Source: an uncultured Blautia sp.
GTDB lineage: Bacteria; Bacillota; Clostridia; Lachnospirales; Lachnospiraceae
Direction: 5' to 3'
Assembly (NCBI RefSeq): GCF_934372025.1
Contig: NZ_CAKROJ010000073.1
Location: 1 to 9,157, forward strand
Length of the DNA stretch: 9,157 nucleotides
The number at the start of each line of letters is the position of its first letter. The first letter of the stretch is position 1. Made by a program: the position numbers and the translations under genes. A model generated the notes under the pieces. It did no database searches. It was not told the origin of the DNA and saw only the letters and a list, made by a program, of their open reading frames with translations. Positions 1 to 5,171 of the stretch are shown piece after piece.

Positions 1-118
1 AATCGACGTAGCAGTCCCATCAGGTACATATTACCGAGTGCGTGGATATCATGCAGCCAGCAATGCAGGTGTGAAGGAGTCAACCTCGACGCTGACTCAG
101 GGTATCATGGTTAAGTAA
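1..118 (+). CDS. C-terminal end of a probable secreted protein (partial, cut by left edge)
   Basis: An open frame enters from the left edge (first full codon at position 2) and ends at TAA 116-118, leaving 38 codons. The visible tail contains GTYYRVRGYHAAS followed by a Ser/Thr-rich stretch and ends GIMVK. A Tyr-Tyr-Arg-Val-Arg-Gly strand followed by a Thr/Ser-rich end is typical of the last beta strands of small exported proteins in Lachnospiraceae (the DUF6147 type came to mind from memory, unverified). The signal peptide and most of the protein lie outside the window, so export is an inference. No terminator follows directly; the first strong one is 235 bases downstream at 353-392. Translation is certain only in the sense that the frame is open and the composition is protein-like. 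Confidence 0.55.
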   Translation, partial: IDVAVPSGTYYRVRGYHAASNAGVKESTSTLTQGIMVK

Positions 119-352
119 TTAGCCATTGAAGAAGAAAAAGAAATATTGTAACTCGTGAAGCATGAATGATAACAGAGGATGAAAAATAAACTATGTAAAC
201 GCCGTTACCGTCCGATGGAAGTTCGATGTTTCACAAAACCAAACATACCATACTCGAGAGAGTCGATATTATTCATTTAATAACACATACAAAAAATCAT
301 ACAAAACACATACAAATCAAAAAACCATACAAATTAAAAAAACCATACAAAC
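119..352. other. Gene-poor intergenic region with G-free repeat stretch
   Basis: No convincing gene is present. A weak promoter-like pair, TTGTAA (146-151) and GATAAC (168-173) with a 16-base spacer, could start a short transcript that ends at the terminator 353-392. Alternatively this is the long 3' untranslated region of the gene ending at 118. From 266 to 356 the plus strand has no G at all. A 33-codon frame (179-280) has AGAGG directly abutting its ATG and no recognisable product. Confidence 0.4.
286..351 (+). repeat. Five direct copies of CATACAAA
   Basis: The octamer CATACAAA occurs at 286-293, 298-305, 309-316, 326-333 and 344-351, with start-to-start steps of 12, 11, 17 and 18 bases. 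Two further CATAC copies lie at 244-248 and 249-253. The last two full copies sit in nearly identical A-rich context, as if an 18-base unit had been duplicated. The block lies in a 91-base G-free stretch and ends two bases before the terminator stem. An RNA made from it would have little structure. Function is unknown. Confidence 0.7.
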
Positions 353-392
353 AAAAGCAAGGCGGGATTTTGAAGTCTCGCCTTGCTTTTTT
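353..392 (+). terminator. Strong intrinsic terminator
   Basis: The arm 353-367 (AAAAGCAAGGCGGGA) pairs with 376-390 over 15 base pairs, including one G-U wobble, around an 8-base loop (368-375). The descending arm runs into a six-T tract at 387-392. It would end transcription arriving from the left gene or from a short RNA starting inside 119-352, and insulates the promoter that begins at 407. Confidence 0.9.
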
Positions 393-406
393 GCACAAAA
401 AGACTG

Positions 407-433
407 TTGAAAACAAATGAAATCGTGTATAAT
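407..433 (+). promoter_or_regulatory. Promoter of the MBL/beta-CASP gene
   Basis: TTGAAA (407-412) and a perfect TATAAT (428-433) are separated by 15 bases, shorter than the usual 16-18. The -10 box is strong and A/T-rich sequence follows. It lies just after the terminator and about 50 bases before the start codon at 485, giving an expected start near 440. Confidence 0.65.
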
Positions 434-484
434 AGTTACAACAATATATATTTAAATGATTTTTCAGACAAAGGGGGTTCGCTT

Positions 485-2107
485 ATGAAGATTACCTTTA
501 TTGGGGCGACACATGAAGTAACCGGAAGCTGTTATTATCTGGAAGCGGCGGGGAAGAAATTCCTGGTGGACTGCGGTATGGAGCAGGGACCGGATTACTA
601 CGAAAATCAGGATATTCCTGTAAAGGAAAGCGACCTGGATTTTGTTCTGCTGACTCACGCACATATGGACCATTCCGGAAATCTTCCTGCAATTTACGCA
701 AGAGGCTTTCAGGGTCCGATCTATGCAACGCAGGCTACCTGCCACCTTTGTGACATTATGCTTCGAGACAGTGCCCACATTCAGATGTTCGAGGCAGAAT
801 GGCGTAACCGCAAGGGACGTCGTCAGGGCAAACCGGAATTTATTCCGGCATATACAATGGAAGATGCGTTAGGAGTTATCCAGAATTTTGTTCCGTGTCC
901 ATATGAAAAAACAGTCAAACTGGCAGAGGGGATTCGTGTCCGCTTTGTAGATGCGGGGCATCTTCTTGGTTCTGCAAGTATTGAGATTACAATTCAGGAG
1001 GAGGGAAAAGAGAAAAAGATTGTTTTCTCCGGTGATATCGGTAATCTGAATCAGCCACTGATCAAGGATCCTGTCTATCTTCATGATGCAGATTATGTAG
1101 TTATGGAGTCTACCTATGGTGACAGAAGCCATGGAGATCGTCCGGACTATGTGTCAATCCTTGCCGAAGTGATCCAGAGAACCTTTGACCGTGGCGGGAA
1201 TGTGGTCATTCCTTCCTTCGCAGTCGGACGTACACAGGAGATGCTGTATTTTATCCGCCAGATCAAAGAAGAAGGGCGCGTGCATGGCTACGACAACTTT
1301 AAGGTTTATGTCGACAGTCCGCTGGCAAATGAAGCAACAACGATTTTCAATGAACATATTTATGACTGCTTTGATGAAGAGGCAATGGCACTGGTCAGAA
1401 AGGGTATTAACCCGTTGATGTTTCCGGGATTGAAGACTTCCATTACCAGTGACGATTCCCGTGCTATCAACTCGGATGAAGACCGCAAGGTTATTATTTC
1501 CGCGAGTGGTATGTGTGATGCCGGTCGAATCAAACATCATCTGAAACATAATCTGTGGAATCCGGACAATACGATTCTGTTTGTGGGATATCAGGCAATC
1601 GGAACACTTGGCAGGGCGCTTCTGGAGGGTGCGACAGAGGTTAAACTGTTCGGTGAGACGGTTTCTGTCGGTGCAGAGATCTGTCAGATGCCGGGAATCA
1701 GCGGTCATGCGGATGTTAATGGCTTGATGACCTGGATCAAGGCATTTAAAGAAAAACCGACGAAGGTTTTTGTCACACACGGTGATGATGAGGTGACAGA
1801 AATTTTTGCAAGGAGACTGCAGGAAGAATTGGGGCTGGATTCTATGGCACCATTCAGTGGCACGGTTTATGATCTGGCGGAGAATGCCTGTGTTTATGAG
1901 GCACATGGAGTCAGGATTACTAAGACCGCGGTTTCTCCGAAGACCAGCAAGGCTGCCAGAACATTCCAGAAACTGCTTGCTATGGGACAGCGCCTTATGT
2001 CTGTTATTCGAAAAAGCGAAGGACTTCCAAACAAAGATCTCGATCGCTTTACCAGGGAGGTTCAGTCGCTGTGTGATAAGTGGGAGCGAGACGATTTTTC
2101 GGACTGA
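485..2107 (+). CDS. MBL-fold beta-CASP protein, CPSF-like RNase family
   Basis: Predicted cytosolic zinc-dependent hydrolase of 540 residues in the CPSF73/TTHA0252-like family, whose members are RNA endo- or exonucleases. Visible motifs: HAHMDH at 58-63 (zinc ligands H58, H60, D62, H63), DAGHLLGS around H159, SGDIG with D184, the beta-CASP segment starting near VDSPLA (D277), the ISASGM...GRIKHHL block at 338-353, the SGHAD motif with H408, and VTHGDDE with H431. All expected metal-ligand positions are present, so it should be active. After about residue 478 there is a 60-residue, mostly helical and basic extension. ATG 485 is chosen because AAGGGGGT (471-478) lies 6 bases upstream and homologues begin with MKITFIGA; a longer in-frame start at 383 falls inside the terminator. 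RNA as substrate is a family inference; no sequence motif fixes the target. It is monocistronic between its own promoter and the terminator at 2166. Confidence 0.92.
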   Translation: MKITFIGATHEVTGSCYYLEAAGKKFLVDCGMEQGPDYYENQDIPVKESDLDFVLLTHAHMDHSGNLPAIYARGFQGPIYATQATCHLCDIMLRDSAHIQMFEAEWRNRKGRRQGKPEFIPAYTMEDALGVIQNFVPCPYEKTVKLAEGIRVRFVDAGHLLGSASIEITIQEEGKEKKIVFSGDIGNLNQPLIKDPVYLHDADYVVMESTYGDRSHGDRPDYVSILAEVIQRTFDRGGNVVIPSFAVGRTQEMLYFIRQIKEEGRVHGYDNFKVYVDSPLANEATTIFNEHIYDCFDEEAMALVRKGINPLMFPGLKTSITSDDSRAINSDEDRKVIISASGMCDAGRIKHHLKHNLWNPDNTILFVGYQAIGTLGRALLEGATEVKLFGETVSVGAEICQMPGISGHADVNGLMTWIKAFKEKPTKVFVTHGDDEVTEIFARRLQEELGLDSMAPFSGTVYDLAENACVYEAHGVRITKTAVSPKTSKAARTFQKLLAMGQRLMSVIRKSEGLPNKDLDRFTREVQSLCDKWERDDFSD

Positions 2108-2165
2108 CAGAAAACGATAAGAAGTGACCTGTAACTGCAGAGCCGTCCATTCAGTTATGTAGGAT

Positions 2166-2237
2166 AAAAAAAGACTGTTATATCTTCAGACCGGGAGAAT
2201 GAAAAAACTTCCGGGTCAGAGGAATAACAGTCTTTTT
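2166..2237. terminator. Bidirectional terminator between convergent genes
   Basis: The arm 2168-2181 (AAAAAGACTGTTAT) is perfectly complementary to 2224-2237 over 14 base pairs. The interior (2182-2223) can extend the helix imperfectly through GACC/GGTC and GGGA/TTCC pairing around an A-rich loop. There is a T tract on the right arm and an A tract on the left arm, so it reads as an intrinsic terminator on both strands. It lies between the stop of the MBL gene (2107) and the stop of the minus-strand TSCPD gene (2292), serving both. Confidence 0.88.
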
Positions 2238-2291
2238 GATGTAATTTCCTGTTACACAAAAAATATCACTGAGTGATCATTCAGTTTCGAA

Positions 2292-2534
2292 TCAGTTCAG
2301 TGCCTGTTTCAGAGCTTTGGCAAGCTGGTCCGGACATGAAGTTGGCTTGAAACCACAGCGGATTCCTTCCATTCTGCTGATTGCTTCTTTGGCATCCATA
2401 CCCTCAACCAGTCTGGCAACGCCCTGTGTATTACCGGAGCATCCACCCTGGAATTTTACATCATGAACCTTTCCTGCTTCATCGATCTCAAATGAAATGG
2501 CGCTTGAACATACGCCGGATGTTTTATATACCAT
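2292..2534 (-). CDS. Free-standing TSCPD-domain protein (TIGR03905-like)
   Basis: This 80-residue protein consists of essentially one TSCPD domain, named after the motif seen here at residues 65-69. That domain also occurs at the C-terminus of some adenosylcobalamin-dependent ribonucleotide reductases and as small stand-alone proteins in Clostridia. Four cysteines are present: C9 (near the start), C32 in GGCSGN, C60 in IRCGF and C67 in TSCPD. Their spacing suggests a metal or redox site, which is an inference. The function of the stand-alone form is not known to me. The start ATG (2532-2534 on the plus strand) is preceded by GGAGGT at 2542-2547 with a 7-base gap; an upstream in-frame TTG at 2555 has the SD sequence inside it and is rejected. 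The gene has its own promoter (2593-2621) and ends at the bidirectional terminator. Confidence 0.9.
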   Translation of the reverse strand: MVYKTSGVCSSAISFEIDEAGKVHDVKFQGGCSGNTQGVARLVEGMDAKEAISRMEGIRCGFKPTSCPDQLAKALKQALN

Positions 2535-2592
2535 AATCTTAACCTCCATACTCAAAATATTTTGTTGCTGTTCATTCTGTTTATAGTAACTT

Positions 2593-2621
2593 AGTATAGC
2601 AGAAAGTAAAAAAAGTTTCCA
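2593..2621 (-). promoter_or_regulatory. Promoter of the TSCPD gene
   Basis: Read on the minus strand, TGGAAA (plus-strand TTTCCA, 2616-2621; 4 of 6 match to TTGACA) and TATACT (plus-strand AGTATA, 2593-2598; 5 of 6) are separated by exactly 17 bases, the middle being T-rich. The predicted start is roughly 50 bases upstream of the ATG. Confidence 0.55.
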
Positions 2622-2645
2622 TATAAACTCAAGATTTGTTATAAT
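2616..2645 (+). promoter_or_regulatory. Promoter of mtnN, divergent from the TSCPD promoter
   Basis: A perfect TATAAT lies at 2640-2645. The best -35 candidate is TTTCCA at 2616-2621 (4 of 6 match) with an 18-base spacer. This is the same hexamer that serves as -35 for the minus-strand promoter. The resulting 5' leader to the start at 2734 would be about 80 bases and shows no riboswitch fold that I recognise. Confidence 0.5.
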
Positions 2646-2733
2646 AAAACTACCAGTGCCAGGAGAGCTTTATACGAACAGTTATCCGCGCGCAGGGATG
2701 AAATAAATGAATTTTACAGGAGATTACAATATT

Positions 2734-3438
2734 ATGAGATGTATTGGTATTATAGGAGCAATGGAAGTTGAAGTAGCAAGCCTTAAGGAGCGCATGAAAG
2801 ATGTACAGGTCGTACATAAGGCTTCTATGGAGTTTTATGCAGGTATGCTGGAAAACAAAAATGTTGTCGTTGTCCGTTCTGGAATCGGTAAGGTAAATGC
2901 TGCAGTCTGCACACAGATCCTGATCGATGATTTTAAGGCAGAAGCAGTGATCAATACCGGTATTGCCGGAAGTCTGAATGCAGATATCAACATTGGAGAT
3001 ATCGTTGTGTCTACCGATCTGGTTCATCATGATATGAATGCAGTTGCCTTTGGCTATCCGGTTGGACAGATTCCGCAGATGGAAGATTTTTCTTTCCGCA
3101 GTGATGATGCTCTTCGTGCGATTGCTGTAAAGGCATGCAAGGAAGCAAATCCGGATATTGCTGTATTTGAAGGCCGTATTGCATCCGGAGATCAATTTGT
3201 TGCAGATCAGGCTACAAAAGATTTTATCATTAAAGAATTTGGCGCATATGCAGTGGAAATGGAGGGTGCAGCAATTGCACAGGCAGCTGCACTTAACAAG
3301 GTGCCGTTTCTTGTGATCCGTGCAATTTCCGATAAGGCTGACGGAAGTGCGGAGATGGATTACCCGACTTTTGAAGCACAGGCAGCAGAACACAGCTTTA
3401 AACTGACAATGCATATACTCAAAGAGATCCAGGGATAA
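2734..3438 (+). CDS. mtnN: 5'-methylthioadenosine/S-adenosylhomocysteine nucleosidase
   Basis: Cytosolic enzyme of 234 residues that hydrolyses methylthioadenosine and S-adenosylhomocysteine to adenine plus the thioribosyl sugar, detoxifying the by-products of SAM use and feeding methionine salvage or autoinducer-2 synthesis. The full family signature is present: GIIGAMEVEV at 4-13 with the general acid-side Glu at 13, RSGIGKVNAA at 48-57, NTGIAGS at 74-80, the purine/ribose-site VEMEGAA at 174-180 with E177, and the catalytic Asp D200 in RAISDKAD. Length is normal for the family. ATG 2734 matches the usual N-terminus (MKIGIIGAM-like) and has AGGAGA at 2718-2723, 10 bases upstream; an in-frame ATG at 2707 would add nine residues and is less likely. 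No terminator follows, so read-through into the downstream genes is possible. Confidence 0.97.
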   Translation: MRCIGIIGAMEVEVASLKERMKDVQVVHKASMEFYAGMLENKNVVVVRSGIGKVNAAVCTQILIDDFKAEAVINTGIAGSLNADINIGDIVVSTDLVHHDMNAVAFGYPVGQIPQMEDFSFRSDDALRAIAVKACKEANPDIAVFEGRIASGDQFVADQATKDFIIKEFGAYAVEMEGAAIAQAAALNKVPFLVIRAISDKADGSAEMDYPTFEAQAAEHSFKLTMHILKEIQG

Positions 3439-3533
3439 CACAGCGATTTCCGGACAAAGCAGATATGGCAAACTCACATTCGGAGAGATTTTGCATAAAA
3501 TGTTATAGATGATGATGAAACAGGAGCCTGTTC
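3439..3533 (+). promoter_or_regulatory. Gap after mtnN with a weak candidate promoter and an SD-sequestering hairpin
   Basis: There is no terminator hairpin. A weak promoter-like pair, CTCACA (3473-3478, 4 of 6) and TAAAAT (3496-3501, 5 of 6), has a 17-base spacer and could start an internal transcript. AACAG (3519-3523) can pair with CTGTT (3528-3532), leaving GAGC as the loop; with one bulged A, ATG (3515-3517) can further pair with CAT (3533-3535). This would partly hide the SD AGGAG (3522-3526) and the start codon of the next gene. The helix is short and its relevance is uncertain. Confidence 0.3.
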
Positions 3534-3899
3534 ATGTATTATGACAAGTTTTTTCCGTTCTATATGACATATGCAAACCCTTCTCTTTACAGTGGCGAGA
3601 GGATACAGGAGCAGGAGTTTGCTCTGATGAAATCGTATTATCCGGAAACTGCCCGCAGGATTCAGGAAAAGGTTGAAGAGGAATGCCAGCTTTTGGATTA
3701 CGAGGGAAGCCGAATGTACGACGAGTATCCGGATAAATTTATGATGCATCGGCTTTATGGGCAGATACGTTCCCAGATAGCAGGAGAAATGGCAGCGCAG
3801 GAAATACCGGATGAATTTCTGGATGAACTGATCCAGGTTCTTCTGTATCAGGAAATTTCCAGACGACGGTGCAGACGACGCAGATACCGTGGTTTCTGA
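3534..3899 (+). CDS. Small unrecognised protein (121 aa)
   Basis: I do not recognise a family. The protein has 121 residues, is soluble and rich in Glu, Tyr and Arg, with no signal peptide or membrane segment. It looks alpha-helical: a Tyr/Phe-rich N-terminus (YYDKFFPFYMTY), a helical Glu-rich middle around 25-60 with the string MYDEYPDKF at 61-69, an amphipathic C-terminal helix, and a strongly basic end (SRRRCRRRRYRGF). The basic tail suggests contact with nucleic acid or ribosomes, which is only an inference. ATG 3534 has AGGAG at 3522-3526, 7 bases upstream. Codon use resembles its neighbours. It sits between mtnN and the methyltransferase in the same direction and ends shortly before the methyltransferase frame, so it may be translated together with that gene. 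Confidence 0.75.
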   Translation: MYYDKFFPFYMTYANPSLYSGERIQEQEFALMKSYYPETARRIQEKVEEECQLLDYEGSRMYDEYPDKFMMHRLYGQIRSQIAGEMAAQEIPDEFLDELIQVLLYQEISRRRCRRRRYRGF

Positions 3900-3998
3900 C
3901 AATACTGTGCTCAGATGAGAACAGTGGTAAACGTGATGGCAGAACAGTGCGGTATATGCAGGAGCAATAGACAGATTTTTTATGAAAGATTGAATAGG

Positions 3999-5171
3999 AT
4001 GACATTACAGGAATTTTTGGAAAGACAATTTGATGAAGAACTGATGCTTGCAGTTCTGAGTGGTCAGCGGAGCCGGGAAAAAGATGCTCCATCCAAGGTA
4101 CGGATCCGTCAGATAGAACTGAAGGGCAGCGTGTGTTATCAGGCATCCGCTGCGGTAGGAACCAAGGTTCTTCATTCCAATTACAGCAGAGCAGAAGTGA
4201 TCCGTTATGTGGAGAAGTGTCTGCTGGAAGGTGGCTTTTCGCAGCTGCAGGTACAGGGACGGTGCAAAGATGGTACCGTTCTTATCAGCAAAAAGGGAAA
4301 AGCGACTGTTAAGGAAAAGCAGCATCAGAAACTGGAGCCGGTTCAGATCCTGGCTCATAATCGTGTGAAACAATATATATTGAAGGAAGGAACTCCGGTT
4401 CCGTTTCTGGTGGATCTTGGTGTCATGACAAAGGACGGCAGGATTCACCGCCCATCTTATGACAAATTTAAACAGATCAACCGTTTCCTGGAATTTATTG
4501 AGGACATTCTTCCGGCCTTATCCAGGGAGCGGGAGGTCACAATCCTTGATTTTGGATGCGGCAAATCGTATCTGACGTTTGCCATGTACTATTATCTGAA
4601 GGAACTGAAGGATTATGATGTCAATATCATTGGACTGGATCTGAAAGAAGATGTGATCCGTAAGTGTAATGGACTGGCGGAGAAATATGGTTATGATAAG
4701 CTCCATTTTCTCTGCGGTGATATCGCAGACTATGAAGGCGTTCAGAAAGTGGACATGGTAGTGACACTTCATGCCTGTGACAGAGCAACAGATTATGCTC
4801 TTGCCAAGGCTGTTGAGTGGGATGCACAGGTGATCCTGTCTGTACCATGCTGTCAGCATGAGCTAAACGACCAGATTCAGAATGAACTTCTTTCGCCGGT
4901 ACTGAAGTATGGACTTCTGAAGGAAAGAATGTCAGCACTTCTTACGGACGGAATTCGTGCGGAGCTTCTGGAATCCAAAGGCTACAGCACACAGATCCTT
5001 GAATTTATTGATATGGAACATACACCGAAAAATCTTCTGATCCGTGCGGTAAAAACCGGCAGATCAGGTTCAGCAGAGAAGCTCGGGAAGATGACAGATG
5101 CGATTAATGGTCATCTGACACTGGAGAGGCTTCTTTATCCGAATGGATCTGGTACGAAGGAGGGAGTATGA
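3999..5171 (+). CDS. Class I SAM-dependent methyltransferase (Methyltransf_32-like)
   Basis: Cytosolic protein of 390 residues from this start. Residues 1-120 form an N-terminal domain, rich in strands, with KVRIRQIELKG and a SKKGK turn. The Rossmann-type methyltransferase domain starts near 150: SAM-binding motif I DFGCGKS at 184-190, acidic motif II GLDLKED at 212-218, GDIADY at 240-245, TLHACD at 256-261 and VPCCQHEL at 282-289. The PCCQH-type motif is characteristic of Methyltransf_32 relatives, several of which act on RNA or protein; the substrate here is not determinable. The start is uncertain: in-frame ATGs at 3915 and 3936 would add 28 or 21 residues, and none of the three has a good SD. 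I chose 3999 because recognisable domain sequence begins there. The gene overlaps the next by ATGA at 5168-5171, indicating translational coupling. mtnN nearby would remove the S-adenosylhomocysteine it makes. Confidence 0.85.
   Translation: MTLQEFLERQFDEELMLAVLSGQRSREKDAPSKVRIRQIELKGSVCYQASAAVGTKVLHSNYSRAEVIRYVEKCLLEGGFSQLQVQGRCKDGTVLISKKGKATVKEKQHQKLEPVQILAHNRVKQYILKEGTPVPFLVDLGVMTKDGRIHRPSYDKFKQINRFLEFIEDILPALSREREVTILDFGCGKSYLTFAMYYYLKELKDYDVNIIGLDLKEDVIRKCNGLAEKYGYDKLHFLCGDIADYEGVQKVDMVVTLHACDRATDYALAKAVEWDAQVILSVPCCQHELNDQIQNELLSPVLKYGLLKERMSALLTDGIRAELLESKGYSTQILEFIDMEHTPKNLLIRAVKTGRSGSAEKLGKMTDAINGHLTLERLLYPNGSGTKEGV

Noticed and set aside
109..124. Hairpin GGTTAA/TTAGCC over the left gene's stop codon
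   Set aside because: It has only six pairs with one wobble and no T tract follows, so it is not a terminator.
179..280. 33-codon frame beginning MKNKLCKRRYRP
   Set aside because: AGAGG touches the ATG with no spacing, the peptide resembles nothing known to me, and its end lies in the G-free stretch. A small peptide cannot be excluded but is not supported.
286..351. CATACAAA repeats as a CRISPR array
   Set aside because: The repeat is only 8 bases with 3-10 base gaps of low-complexity A-rich sequence, and there are no cas genes.
226..420. 64-codon plus-strand frame
   Set aside because: It runs through the G-free repeats and the terminator hairpin, is dominated by Lys/His/Thr from the A/C-rich repeats, and has no SD.
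383..484. Upstream extension of the MBL/beta-CASP protein
   Set aside because: This start lies inside the terminator and upstream of the promoter; the SD and homologous N-terminus point to 485.
2241..2298. Short inverted repeats (TGTAA/TTACA and ACTGA/TCAGT)
   Set aside because: They have five pairs each, are common by chance in A/T-rich DNA, and lack a T tract. The neighbouring 2166-2237 hairpin explains termination.
2707..2733. Nine-residue N-terminal extension of the nucleosidase
   Set aside because: Family members begin at the MKIGIIGAM-like segment, and AGGAGA supports ATG 2734. The SD for 2707 is only AGGG.
2650..3477. 275-codon minus-strand frame
   Set aside because: It is antisense to the clear mtnN gene, is rich in Cys/Ile/His as expected for a shadow frame, and has no matching family.
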